Of a stretch of DNA of 64,000 nucleotides, positions 34,259-46,204 are shown in pieces; the stretch's first letter is position 1, and each line of letters begins with the position of its first letter. The DNA comes from Tethya wilhelma (Eukaryota > Porifera > Demospongiae > Tethyida > Tethyidae): positions 1,562,519 to 1,626,518 of the forward strand of contig CAXIPT010000002.1 in the NCBI GenBank assembly GCA_964030475.1. Reading direction: 5' to 3'. Below the pieces are notes generated by a model. The model made no database searches and was not told the origin of the DNA. It saw nothing but the letters and a program-made list of their open reading frames with translations. The position numbers and the translations under genes were made by a program.

Positions 34259-34941
34259 GGACTTAAAGTTCAACAATGATGAGGGAAAAAAAATGTTCAA
34301 ATGTCATAACTAAGCTCTATGTTGAAAATTTTATACAATGCACAAATTTTGAAGGCACTAAACTTACATGTACAAACATCAATGTATATTAATAATACTA
34401 TAACAATGCTGGGGATATACACACGTACCACAAAAAAGACACATACATAAACCGAAACATTCAACCAGACACCTATAATACTAGGAAATTGGCCGGGGGA
34501 TACACTTCACACAATGTAGACTTGTAAATGCTCACCATAATATTGAAAACATTATGGAACACATACGTACTTTTTCATTAGACAAATTTGGCAAAACATA
34601 AATTTAAGCAAAAAGGAAATATGATATAGTCATGAACTATAATCTGGCACATGAATGTATCGAGTATCCATCCATGCACCCAGCAATACTGCAGTGGTTA
34701 ATTCAGCTGTGATGGCATGCAACGTACTGTAGGTTTTCGCTGTGCCAGTCTTACATATTTCTAAGTGTTTTGCAGTTGCCTGTGCTGGCAGTCATTTCTG
34801 CTCAGCACATAGCCAGTGTTTACATATTCAGGACCTGGCAATTTTCATAGACACATGGGATGGCGGTCATTTACAACACAACTGTGGAGGTCATTCATGC
34901 TTGCCTAAATTAGTGGGCAAGTGTATCACTTACAATGTACA
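34259..34941. other. Non-coding stretch
   Basis: 3' flank of the small minus-strand gene. No feature recognised; ORFs here are out of phase with its exons. Confidence 0.5.
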
Positions 34942-36060
34942 TCATTCAGTTGAACTGTTTGAGAGGTGGCTATTCCCTAGGTTCCAGAGTGTGTGGTAGT
35001 CATCAAATGACACTCAGTCTGGCTTTGTATGTCTACCTGTACATGTCCTCCTCTGGGTCTTGTGTTGAGAGTGAAGAGAGAGGTGGTCTTTATCTTCTTC
35101 TTTATATTCTTCCTCCTCCTCCTCTGGTTCATGAGGAGTCAGTCCAGCTAGAAGGGAAGAGACATTAACGCAGCATCAGTGTACAAGATATGTGTACATG
35201 ATGGTTTCATTATACATAATGCCGCACTATACTGGAAACTTCTCATAGACTATCATTGATGAGGGAAAAGAGAGTGCGGGAGTAGCAATTGTTATGTGTT
35301 GAAAACAGTGTATGGTCTATGCTGACCATGTCCACAAAAAAAAGGACTATAACTTGTATCATTGCAAACCAACGATGTCATGTACCATGTAAGCTCGCAA
35401 TAATATGGAGTGGCATCTTTTCAGCAAAAATGATACATATGTACATATTTAAAAATTTAGTACAACTTTTATATGAGTGGGATGTTGCAGTCTAACTACA
35501 GTGTACTTGCTTACAACGAAACTTTTGTGAAAGATATAAAATTACATATACAATGTCAGCACAGAATTTTGCTAACCATCAATCCTTAGGCTTGCAGTGA
35601 CACAGTCCAGAGCCATTTGTTTGTAAGTGTGAGGGGCATCTTGGAACATTCTGGCTGCTTCAGGATTACAAACACACCGGTCAGCTATCAAGTTCAGGGT
35701 TACTCAACATAACCTGAGTGTACATAAAGGAAGAAGAGTGAAACACAATGAGGTTAATGAACAGAAGTTAATCGTATAATTTAGTGTATTAAATGGCCGT
35801 GGATAGAGAGCCAGCACTATAAAACTAAAGCTAAATATATTGTAGTCAATGGTGCCGGCAGAATCAGGATACTAAGTATTATGTAACCTGCAATACAAAA
35901 GCAATAGGAAAGTGCACAGTCTGCCGGATCTCGGCACAGTTTATTAAAGTGGCATGCACACCAAGATGGTATGATGCTGCAACATAGCCAGACTACCAAG
36001 CTGCAACTTACCCTCCCATATTGTTCCAGTTAGTCCTTCAATCTCAGTGTCGCACTCCAT
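34942..36060 (-). CDS. Small four-exon gene, 100-residue protein of unknown function
   Basis: Exons 36060-36012, 35684-35577, 35147-35037 and 34976-34942 all have AG acceptors and GT donors, and every junction is phase 1, giving exactly 100 codons from ATG to TGA. Exon 1 reads MECDTEIEGLTGTIWE; exon 2 has a CVCNPEAARMFQDAPHTYKQ segment and ends DCVTASLRID; exon 3 is a highly acidic run (EPEEEEEEYKEEDKDH) followed by a basic HKTQRRT; exon 4 is Ser/Asn-rich. No signal peptide or membrane span, so it is probably intracellular. I do not recognise the family. The perfect phase chain across four exons argues for a real, intact gene. Confidence 0.65.
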
Positions 36061-36850
36061 TGAAACAAATCACTACTATTGAGAGGCTGAGCGCTGATAC
36101 CCTGTCTGACAGACAAAGAAAATGACTGCAATGGCACGACAATTAGGTTGAATCTAGCCTACCATGTTAACTAGACTATGATAGTAGACATAAGTCATCT
36201 ATCTCACCTGCAAAAGAAACCTCTGAAGATTTACCAAGTCTCTCTTCAGTGTAGAGCTATGTAGGTAGGGCCATGGTTGGCTATTATCAGTTTACAAAAT
36301 TACTTTGTTGCCCAGGTGATTTTCATATAAATAAGAATACACAACTTTGAGCCGCGGCGGCAAATCGCGGTGTACGCATGCGCAAAATCGCCATGAAGTT
36401 GCGAAATTGGGGTGAACTGAAAACATGGCCTACTGGACTTTGGCCTTTGGTAGCGATTCCGGACGAATTTTGCTTTTAACTGGAAAGCTATCATAAAGAT
36501 GTCCACGTTAATGTTTAACACATTACGAGTCGAATGGCGTTTGTTTGGTCTAAAACGGTGCAGTAGATCTTGAGATATTTCAACTTTTGTATGACGATGT
36601 CGAGCAAGAATTTTCGCGGTTTTTGTATTGAAAAAGTGGTAGGGGATTTCCGGTACAATAATTATAAGTACGCGTACACGTGCTACAATTTTAGCTGTAG
36701 ATCAGTGAATATTGGACGTGTGAAGTTGGTTCTTGGACGAAAATGATCAGAAAAAGACGAAGTTTACGGTGAGAATGGCACCAGGGATGCAGCAGCCATT
36801 TGTTTATTCCTACATGTTTAAATTAGACAGAATTCTACAAATAATGTGGN
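36061..36850. other. Upstream region of the small gene
   Basis: Non-coding, somewhat richer in CpG than its surroundings (GCCGCGGCGGCAAATCGCGG, CGCATGCGC). It may hold the promoter of the 100-residue gene. It ends at the single N joint at 36850. Confidence 0.4.
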
Positions 36851-37779
36851 TTTAGTTACACATGTATTAATTGTATTGTATAACTATACTTTTGACTGGA
36901 TGAGAGAGAGGGGCAACACGCTAACACCTTCTCAGTGTATGGTAGACAACTCACTTCAAGTTGGATAGCTATATACAAAAGTAAAGAGTTATGTCTTCCA
37001 TGCATAAAGTGTCATATTTCACGTACTCTAAATAGTACACACCTATATGCACACAAGTACATTCAAATACCTGGGCCTGTTGAAATCTTTTCCATACACA
37101 TATAGGAAGAATTCCCATTCGATCCAGCCAAGAGATAACACAGATGAAAATATTCATTGAATTGAAAGTCTGAATACAGCACACATAATGATGCACACAT
37201 ACACACACTACAGTTGTATGCAGATGATACAGAAATTCAAGAGAAATGACAGGGTACAAGCAAGTATGAAGAAACTTGAGACTATCGCTAGTCAAGCACC
37301 CCTCAGGGGAACCTGGACAACAATGTATTCCACAGAAATCCAAACAACAAAAATGATACAATGATAGATATTATGATTACAGAAAGTTAATATCATGATG
37401 CTCGTGATCCTTTGATGGCATCTATGCAGCACAACTTCCTGAAGAGCCTAGCATACTTGTAACGGATGCCTAGCATCTTAATAGTTGTTTCGTTGTTTGT
37501 GTCCCAGCTGCCAAGGCTACCTACAATAAAGGTGCCAAAATTGACAGTTTTGTACTTAGACCGGATTTCTTGTGATGATTTGCCAAAGTCTTTGGAATAT
37601 TCTTGAAGTTCCCCATGATTGTTGCCCAACGCTTGAAATATTGATGTTTAGCCTCATATCACATGCACCACATACGTATTAGTGGTCCACAACTGCAAAT
37701 TATAACAAGCAGGTAAGCAAAAATGTTTATAAAGTCATAGTACTTACCTGATAATCCACTGAGGCAAGTGAACTATGTA
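36851..37779. repeat. 929-bp direct repeat, left copy
   Basis: Identical in every stretch compared to 52746-53674 and of the same length. It begins immediately after the single N at 36850. It contains the middle exon of a transposon-like pseudogene on the minus strand. Confidence 0.95.
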
Positions 37780-38009
37780 GTGAAACTTGGGGGTAAGGCT
37801 ATGATCAGGATAAAGCCTTTTGAAACAAGCGTGACGTTGGGCAATAAGGTCTCGTAACAGTCCAGCAATACCAACAGTAGCTGCTGGACCACAGGGATAG
37901 TCTACAATCAGACACAATGTCAGAAAGTTTTCCCAGTACAGGTTGCCTTCTGGAATCATATCTCCAATAATCAGTGGCAAGAGACGGATGAAACACCAGG
38001 TTTGAGATG
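36980..38009 (-). pseudogene. Transposon-like protein, N-terminal and middle exons
   Basis: Minus-strand exon 38009-37748 (SQTWCFIRLLPLIIGDMIPE ... FHYIVHLPQWI, ending at a GTAAGT donor) and a following exon around 37675-37520 (YEAKHQYFKRWATIMGNFKN, IPKTLANHHK). These match a multi-copy sponge/cnidarian transposon-associated family of unnamed function that I recognise by pattern. An in-frame TGA sits just before YEAKH, probably a decayed CGA. The C-terminal exon of the same family is not next to it but at 52433-52723, beside the other copy of the 929-bp repeat. Confidence 0.55.
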
Positions 38010-38482
38010 CTGCAAGTAGAAAATTTCTCTATGATAATCATGTGCACATAAAGCTCTATGAATGAAGACTTACAAATTTGTTTCACAGAGTCAGCAGACG
38101 AGTATAGGTGACTGAATTTTGGAAAACCGACCAGATGTAGTAATATGCGAATTTTGAGATAGCGCTTGCATTGTAATCTACGTCATTGCTGCTAGTTTTT
38201 TTTCCAAATTTGAAGCGCTATAGTTTTGGAGATATGAGCTCAAATATACCGACTGTTCATTCCAATTTTACTCGCTAAAATCGTGAGTGAATACGTTGCT
38301 AAGCGCGAGTACACAAACTCCGTATACTATCCGTGTTACAAACAATTCGTTTGTGGTACAATTTTAGTGTAGTATCAGAATATGCATGAAGTTAGTTGAA
38401 GCGCTAGTTAAAACCTTTATGAGCCTTTTTAAAGACACAGAAGACCAGGGAGCCTTCCAGGAGGATTCACCAAGGAAGTAAG
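38010..38482. other. Non-coding stretch
   Basis: Contains GCGCTTGC/AGCGCTATAG-type sequence but no recognisable gene or repeat family. Confidence 0.4.
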
Positions 38483-38692
38483 TACCGTATAGCTCCAAAT
38501 TTTCGTGGTTCAAAAATTTCGTGAAAAGTCTGTCTTTGCCGTTTCGAGCTAATTTTCGTGAATCACGATCTCTGAAATTATATTGCCGATATATGGTTTT
38601 CTAAATTTTCGTGGAGAAAATTTTCGTGATATACGGTCAAATCACGAAATTCACGAAAATATTGTAACACGAAAATTTGGAGCTATACGGTA
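38483..38692. mobile_element. 210-bp MITE with TACCGTATAGC termini, copy 1
   Basis: Left end TACCGTATAGCTCCAAATTT and right end AAATTTGGAGCTATACGGTA are perfect inverted repeats. The interior is rich in TTTTCGTG/CACGAAAA words. A second family member is at 50615-50823. Confidence 0.9.
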
Positions 38693-38929
38693 AGTTTTTA
38701 CTAAGTAGAAAAATGTAGCGGGTGGGCTGTAACTAGAGTAACTAAGCTATAATGCGCCTATCAGTGATGTGCCCCACCACCCCCCATGCGGGCAACTCAC
38801 GGGGATTAGATGTGGGTTTACCTGAAAATTTTGTCCCAAAGTAGGGGAGTTTACCCTTATTGCGCAACAATTTTTTTGCGCATGCTCAGTAGCCTACTTA
38901 GCCTCGTGCGACTACGTCTACGTGCAGCT

Positions 38930-39187
38930 ATGGACATTTTAGCTAAAGTTCAAGTCGTTGCAATGGCCAAAACTGTCCTGGTTGAATATTTAGAAGATTC
39001 GTACAAAGTATCCTTTTCAAGTAGTGATGGTATCACCGATCTCCAAGCGTTGAAAGAGGCTGTTGCAGGTGTTTTGAAACTATGGCCTGATCAGAAGCTA
39101 ACTTTTAAGTCAGCCAGAGAAGAGTGGGGAGGGAGACTAGTAAATGTAAAAGATGGCGATTGCATCCTGGATAAGTCTGTTCTTCAG
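38930..39187 (+). CDS. First exon of a split three-exon gene (unknown function)
   Basis: ATG opens 86 codons (MDILAKVQVVAMAKTVLVEY ... DCILDKSVLQ) ending at a GT donor, phase 0. A single N follows at 39198. The continuation is exon 2 at 44314-44489 (phase 0 start) and exon 3 at 44680-44785; joined they give 179 codons with a stop. The segment between is an inverted-repeat region bounded by N joints. The first exon has a small beta-grasp-like look (YKVSFSSSDGITDLQALKEA), but no domain is assigned. Confidence 0.5.
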
Positions 39188-39198
39188 GTCTCCTTGGN

Positions 39199-39404
39199 GA
39201 ACTGTTGTCTCAACTCTCCACATCGGCCCACTATATAACTTGACAAACTTTGTTCCAAACAGTAAGAACATGGAAACCAACCACTCACGATAGTCATCAG
39301 GGCACTGAACCTGTATAACATATTATGTACACTGTACATGTAGATACATACACACTGTACAAGTAGTAAATATGCTAATTGATAATTGATGAATTGTACA
39401 TGCA
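39199..39404. repeat. 206-bp inverted duplicate, left copy
   Basis: The exact reverse complement of 44220-44425 in all positions compared. It begins directly after the N at 39198 and contains the 5' part of exon 2 of the split gene, in the wrong orientation. Confidence 0.95.
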
Positions 39405-39557
39405 CATGGAATGCGTATACAAATGGTATAGTGTATTTAGTAGATTGTTCTTATTTATTTATTTATTATCTTCGATATACACGGGCTATGGTATATGCAA
39501 TGAAAGCTGCAAGAAATCATCAGGTGGGAGAACACTTGTGTGTCTGGACAATACAAC

Positions 39558-40080
39558 CTAAAAAGTCTCAGATATTGCATCCAGCTGCTGACTTGGTGGA
39601 ATTTCACATGAATCTGGAAGTTCTTGGATCATTGGAGTAACTAAAACCTCAGCTCCAGCAGCATCAGGACCACTTGCAGTCAATTTCATAGGGAAATAGT
39701 GTGCTTCAGCTGCCCTAGGTGACTTGAACTTCTTCTTCAGACCCTTGAGAACTTTATTCCGGCATTTTTTTCTTCCCCTATACATCTGTTAGTGCCTTAA
39801 TCTCTTCTTCACTCCATGGAACACATACGTGCCTAGCCTATAATTAAAACAAATTTTATTAATATCTCAATATACAAATTAAAATATACACCTTTTAAGA
39901 TGTACCAACGGAAGTGTAATCCAGTTTTCTAGCACTGAACAGGGATACTTGTTGATACTCAGTTGTAGAACTGAAGCTTGATGTATCAGTGGATTGAAGG
40001 GGGTCAGGTTTCCTGCTCCTTTTACGAATACGTTTTTGCTTGTGAGGTCTTTTAGGCGTGACATCTACTGAGAATGCCTC
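39558..40080 (-). pseudogene. Basic, low-complexity coding relic
   Basis: The minus strand reads a Lys/Arg-rich piece (PHKQKRIRKRSRKP) near 40050, then PWSEEEIKALTD near 39810, resembling the start of a SANT/Myb-like helix, then RGRKKCRNKVLKGLKKKFKS and a Pro/Ala-rich stretch to a stop at 39558, in shifting frames. Possibly exons of a degraded transposon-associated gene. Low certainty. Confidence 0.3.
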
Positions 40081-40385
40081 GGTAACTGGCTTTTATAGTG
40101 GCACTAGACCCATTTCTCCCTCTCTTTGCTTTTCTTTCACTCATTGAGATAGTAGTACTGGTGAACTATGAAACGCGTTGCTCTCCTCCAGAAGGCAAGG
40201 GTTCAACTGGGTTCACTAGTTCAAAACACAGGTCAACAGTTCAACTTTACTAACCTAGGATATTGAAACCTATTTCCAGTCAGTTTGGCTGATACCACTC
40301 CAAACGTACATATGGTATTTTATATTGTATGCACAATATAAAACCAATTAAAAGCAGATCAGGTGATACTGTCGCACCTCCTCTG

Positions 40386-41461
40386 GGCGAAAAGCGTCTC
40401 CTCTATTTGGCCGCCATTAATTTCTACACTCATGCATAATTCATTAGCTTCTAGAAAATTCGAATTGACAACCCTTTCCACACAGAAAAGTGTGCGTTAT
40501 TTGGAATTAAATGCACTGAAGTTGCCTGAAACCATTTTGTGATAACTGGTTGCTCTTCTTAACAGAAAAATCACGACTTTGATTATCATAACATATATAT
40601 AGAAAGACAAGTAAATCTTATGATACGGCTCCTGCCTCAAAATGACTGAGAAGTGTGTTTCACTTCAGTATCAAGTAGGCTCACAACTTCCTAGCTCAGC
40701 AGCCCACCGCTGGCTCAGTGAGTCTGGCTTGCCAGACTATTAGCTCAGTAGCTAGCTACACACACCAACTCAAATGTAAAAGTACAAAAAACATTGGAAA
40801 TGTAATGAGACACAGGAATGGCTAAATCATAAAGAACGCAAACAAGCCTGATGGAATGGCTGTTGAGTGTGTGCAGAATTCTTCCTGTATGGGCTGCATT
40901 TAACAATCTCCTTATTGAGTCTCTTATTTTGCCCACAGGAAGAATTCCTTACACACTCATTCCATCAGGCTTGTTTGCGTTCTTTTTACGATTTAGCCAT
41001 TCCTGTGTCTCATTACATTTCCAATGTTTTTTGTACTTGTTTGTTCTCATTTTTTCATAATTCTACAAATCACAATTGAGTAGCTAGCTACTAAGCTAGT
41101 AGTCTGGCAAGCCAGCCTCGGACTGTGGCTGGGCTGCTCAGTAAGTTCAAGTGTGTACTCAGTGAGCCTGCTTGATACTGAAGTGGAACACACATCTCAG
41201 TCATTTGCATGATTTGGAGGCAGGAGCTGTATCATAAGATTTACTTGCCTTTCTATATGTTATGATAATCAAAGTCCTGATTCATTTCTTAAGAAGAGCA
41301 AGAGCATCCAGGTATCACAAAATAGTTCCAGGCAACTTGCATTTGAATTTCAAATAACACACACTTTTGTGTGGAAAGGCCAAATTTTCTAGAAGCTAAT
41401 GAATCATGCATGAGTGTAGAAATTAATGGCAGCCATATATATGAAGGAGGCGCTTTTCGCC
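40386..41461. mobile_element. 1.08-kb fold-back element with a nested palindrome
   Basis: Outer arms of about 340 bp (from GGCGAAAAGCG at 40386 and its complement ending at 41461) are inverted and diverged. They enclose a second palindromic unit (about 40779-41040) with termini AAGTACAAAAAACATTGG, related to 41878-42147. Together they could form one long hairpin. No ORF of note. Confidence 0.85.
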
Positions 41462-41594
41462 TTGTATCTAGCTACTCAATGAGAGGCACTAAAAACCGAT
41501 TGCAAAAGTGACTGTCCCGGAAGAAACCAAGTTCATTCGTTCAAGAATCAGCTTCTAAGAGTGAATAGTCTCTGAGAAAACTTGAGCCAAGATA

Positions 41595-41626
41595 GAAGAA
41601 GAAGAAGAAGAAGAATAAGAAGAAGA
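41595..41626. repeat. (GAA)n microsatellite
   Basis: About ten GAA units with one interruption. Confidence 0.9.
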
Positions 41627-41877
41627 TGGAGAAATTTGGAGGTTTGGCATGTTTGTGTTTGTTAGTTTAGCGATGGTTTTAGGCCATGTTTTTGGGCTCA
41701 TTAGAAAGAGAAAGAGCTAAATAGTAGCTTTAGAAGCCTTTTAGTGCTAAGCGCTCAGTTTTTGCACAGTTATTCACCTGAATATTTGTATTGTGCTAAT
41801 GGGCCATCCGTGCCATTCCTGTGTACCCAGTTCTACCATACTGGGAATTTGTAGAATTATGGAAAAAATTAGAACAA

Positions 41878-42147
41878 ACAAGTAAAAAAACATTGGAAAT
41901 GCATGTAATGAGACACACGAATGGCTAAATAGTAAAAAGAACGCAAACAAGATGGAATGGCTGTTAGAGTGTGTGCAGAATTCTTCCTGTGGGCAAAATG
42001 AGACACTCAATAAAGAGATTGTTTAATGCAGCCCATACAGGAAGAATTCTGTACACAGGCTCTAACAGCCATTCCATCTTGTTTGCGTTCTTTTTACGAT
42101 TTAGCCATTCCTGTGTCTCCGTACATTTCCAATGTTTTTTTACTTGT
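41878..42147. mobile_element. 270-bp palindromic MITE (family B), second copy
   Basis: ACAAGTAAAAAAACATTGG at the left and its complement at the right, with arms of about 115 bp (GGCTAAATAGTAAAAAGAAC, GCAAACAAGATGGAATGGCT). Same family as the inner palindrome at 40779-41040. A half copy lies at 42346-42432 and a 30-bp start at 44621-44650, the latter cut by the N at 44651. Confidence 0.9.
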
Positions 42148-43945
42148 TTGTAGTATGAGTATTTAGTGGTCACTAAATAAACTTAGCTGATGTACCCTAG
42201 GGTAAAACCACCATGTACCCTGGCTTGCTCTAGAGTTACTACTGGTGGTTAGCCAGTGTACATGGGATAATTATGTAAACTTAGGCGGTACCTTTGAAGT
42301 AAGACCTAGCTATATGGTACAAAGTGAAATGAACTTGCTCAATCTGACAACCATTCCTATCTTGTTTGCTCACTTTTTTACAATTTGGCCATTCCTATGC
42401 ATGTTTGCATTACATTTCTAATGTACTTGTATTAATAGCAATGGACTGAATTTTTGACCTCCAGGTTGAGTAACTCTACCACAATTTCAAGCTTCTAGGT
42501 CTTTGAGCTTCCATGTGTGATATACTTTTCTTGGCGGACCATTGATTGTTTCAGACACACCCTTTTGTAGTACCAGAAAGTAATAGTAATAGTAATAATC
42601 TCGAATAGTAATAGTAATAGTCTCGAAGCAACGCCCACAGGTAATTGATGGTGGCTGCACATTGATCACTTACTCTATACATTTTCACACTTATCCTAAA
42701 TATATGCTCATAGGTCATGTGACAAATACTTTATGAATATCTTGATATTTTCAATTTTTCATGAATAACTAATAATGCATCAGTTTAATACTGTTGCTAC
42801 GGCAACTAAAATTTGCCACAATGTTCTTCAAACTGAACTATTCTGATCTGCCTGGTCCAACGCATGATATTAATTATGGTCAGAAAAGTTTCCAACTGGC
42901 TATTCAGAAAATTCATTGTAAATCTTTGCAGCTGCACTGCGAGCTTCTTGGTACCCCATCATTAGACTATTAGGTCATGTGACATGATTGATTAGACCTA
43001 CATTATCCATTTAGTATATACCACTTAACACTTAGAGGATGAATCCGTGACATAATTATTCATAAGTACCACTTCCAAAAAACGATTGTCACGTTTTCGT
43101 GATGCGCATAATTATAGTACAAAGCTTAGCGTCTTAGGCTTTTTTGTCAGCTAGTTGAACAGATCGAGTTACAAAAGCAATGCGATGGTTGCACTAATAT
43201 AGCAAGTACTAAGCCTCTACTAGCTACCACCATTGAGAAACGAAAACCGAAAATCGTGATCACGACCATGATGAGTAAAAAACGAGCTAGCCTAATTGAA
43301 TCCCAAAAGCAATGGTATAGCCTTATAGCCTAGCTATCCCTGCAGTAGCATATAAAGTACTAACCTTCTGCTCTGTAGGACTCTGGTCATGATCATTTAT
43401 TAAACCCGTCTGCTAAGTGTTAAGGCCTGTCCTAAATGTGAGGCTCAAAGCAAAAACCGGACATTTGGGAATTTCCCCAAATTTTGAGTTAGGTATTCCA
43501 TGTGTATCTAGGCCTTCCCAGGAAGCACATATCAAAATTTGATGTGCATAGCTGCAGTAGTTTTCTAGATATAGCACCTGCAAGCAGCCCTGCCTCTACT
43601 CGTGGCTTCCTAGAAAAACGGTTGTAAGTTGTTGTTAGGTAAACTATAGGCAGTCCGTATACTCTCCATATCTTAATTAGATCGTGTATAGTATATGCTG
43701 AATATTATCACAGCCAGCCACGTGGGGACTAAAATTGAGAAGCGAGTAGCAAGGAAAGAAGACCCAGGAGAAGGTTACTGGACTCAAGGAGGTAAGCACT
43801 TGGTAGTAGAGAGATAGATTCTAGGTACAGTAAGTTCCAAAAACTGTAATAAGCCTCAATATAACCTGTATGCGTACAGGGAGAGGTAATACTTGCTAGT
43901 AGAAAGCTACCGTATGGGTTGGTAGAACTATACTTTTTTAACAAA
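42148..43945. other. Non-coding stretch with a half family B copy
   Basis: Holds one half-palindrome (42346-42432) and short TAGTAATAG tandem units near 42580-42622. No gene recognised. Confidence 0.5.
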
Positions 43946-44121
43946 ATAATCCCTAATATTATGGGTCTTTTTTATGTAAACTGATCCCTAACATTATGGG
44001 TCTGTCTTATGTATCTTTGATCCCTAATATTATGGGTCTTTCTTATGTATGATGACCCCTAATATTATGGGTCTTTCTTATGTAAAGAGTTCCCTTGTAT
44101 TATGGGTCTTTCTTATGTACA
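43946..44121. repeat. Minisatellite, five units of about 35 bp
   Basis: Unit core CCCTAATATTATGGGTCTTT followed by CTTATGTA, repeated five times with small differences. The core contains the complementary pair CCC...GGG around TAATATTA, so each unit can fold. Confidence 0.9.
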
Positions 44122-44219
44122 ATTACCTTAATAATGTATTACAATAATAATGTATTCATACAAAATGATAATATACATACAAACTAATGATAATACATGT
44201 ATTTAGACAAATGGGAATA

Positions 44220-44425
44220 TGCATGTACAATTCATCAATTATCAATTAGCATATTTACTACTTGTACAGTGTGTATGTATCTACATGTACAGTGTACATA
44301 ATATGTTATACAGGTTCAGTGCCCTGATGACTATCGTGAGTGGTTGGTTTCCATGTTCTTACTGTTTGGAACAAAGTTTGTCAAGTTATATAGTGGGCCG
44401 ATGTGGAGAGTTGAGACAACAGTTC
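44220..44425. repeat. 206-bp inverted duplicate, right copy
   Basis: Reverse complement of 39199-39404. Here the sequence is in the orientation that continues into a full exon 2 and exon 3, so this is probably the authentic copy. Confidence 0.95.
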
Positions 44426-44785
44426 AAGATCAGGATGCATGTACACCATCAAAAAGGAAGTTACCAGTTGAGGTATACAGTGCAACCAGGTAAAAGAGCA
44501 AAATTTTGAAAATTTGTTCATAACCTGCCAAAACTGCATGTACTCACTGATAGTGTACAAGTAACTACCATATACACACAAACTCAATTGTGATGTAGAA
44601 TTTTGAAAAAATGAGAACAAACAAGTGAAAAAAACATTGGAAATGTAATGNTGATAGTAAAGACTCACTTCATTTCTAGATATGCTTCCAGCTGTATGTA
44701 CTGCTATGCAACTGCAAAGGCTGACGTTAGAGTACCTGGTGAATCTGAGACTGTGGAGTACCAATTTCGAGATTTAATTCTGTAG
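44314..44785 (+). CDS. Exons 2 and 3 of the split three-exon gene
   Basis: Exon 2, 44314-44489 (VQCPDDYREWLVSMFLLFGT ... VEVYSATR), starts after a CAG acceptor and ends in phase 2. Exon 3, 44680-44785 (YASSCMYCYATAKADVRVPG), completes the codon and ends TAG 44783-44785. The intron holds a cut family B copy and the N at 44651. With exon 1 at 38930-39187 they form a 179-residue protein with no signal peptide and no domain I recognise. Confidence 0.5.
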
Positions 44786-46204
44786 TTTGGCTGTATAAAT
44801 TATTGTGACTTCTGTATTTATGTTTTGTTTGTGATTTGTTTCACCCCCTCCCCTCTTGCACCTATTTGTGGTGTGTAATTGAAATAAATAACAATAATAA
44901 TACTGAAGCCTGGCCATGGGACACATTAACATTACTCAATTGTAACAATATCTACTGTAGCTCTTCAAATGGCTAAATCGTATAAGAAAGCAAGCAATAT
45001 GATATGGCTGTTATGGCTGTGCATACTAACACAGAGTTTGGGACATTTTCATAGTTCAAAAATTATCTTTTGACCCATTTACAAGCATTAAAATCTGGAA
45101 AGTGAACTTTTGAATTTAAAAATTTTTCTATGTACGAACTACAAAATTGAACAATTTCATTTTAAACACGAAAATTGCCCGATTTTCAGTATAATTATCT
45201 TTGTAAGGAAATAAATACTTTGTTCTTCTTTAGTAGCTGTCTTAGGAGGTACTAATTGGTCTTAGAAATCAATGATGGTTAACAATTTCATGGTGCTTTG
45301 CTACAGGAAAATGGTTGAGTCCTGAAACCACTCTTATGATTATAAGCTTTTAGAGTGCATCACTGTGGATTATTCACCTTGGCTTCCTGCTAGCAATCTG
45401 ACTAGCTAATGATGACTTCCAGGAATGTTGGATGTTCTACACTGTTGTTTTAATTCTTCTTTGGAATACAACTTATATAGTATAAAGAATGTTGCTTCCA
45501 TTTTTCTCTTTGTTGATCACCTTCTAACATCTTGCTTATTTGACCATCTAATTTTTCTAGTTAGTGTCTATGCAACATAAGTTGTAAGATATCAATTCGA
45601 GGCTTTTGGATAGCTAAAGTTGCACAGGTCAATTATTAGCAAGCCACATCTGGCCATTGTATGTAATTAAGTTTGTGATACTTGGGTGGGTTGTAATTCA
45701 TGCTTTCCATACTTTCAGGTGAATACAAAACAATGGAGTACTTGTCCTTCCATGCTGATCTGGTATCATCAATTTGTTTGTTATTGATGAGCTTATAATC
45801 TTGTTAGTAACTTCCTTCAAAATCCATATCATTACTCCATATGAATTGCAATTGTTCCAATATACCTTTGTGTGCTACATATATTTTTCTTCTTACGACT
45901 TTCAAGCCATTGTTTATCACTGAAAACAATTTTGTCTGGATATTATCCTCAATGTTACAACTCTTTATTCACTTGATAAACAGGCAAAACAATCTCTGGG
46001 ACTTCTGGTTTGTTGAGCTACTCCTTGCAAAACGAAATAAGGTGGTTGAGTTAGAATGACTTTCATCTTCTCCTGAAAATAACTTTGCCAATATTGTGTC
46101 CAACTCTCGGTAACATTAAACATAGATACTTGACACTTTCTGCAGCTCTCGATCCATTCGATTTTTTGAACACTGGTGTAACTTAATTTAATAAAGTCAA
46201 CATT
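44786..46204. other. Non-coding stretch
   Basis: AT-rich; a small family B-like fragment (GGCTAAATCGTATAAGAAAG) near 44970. A minus-strand ORF at 45965-46207 lacks recognisable features. Confidence 0.45.

Noticed and set aside
34735..35168. Plus-strand ORFs across the small gene
   Set aside because: They are antisense shadows of the phase-consistent minus-strand exons at 34942-35147.
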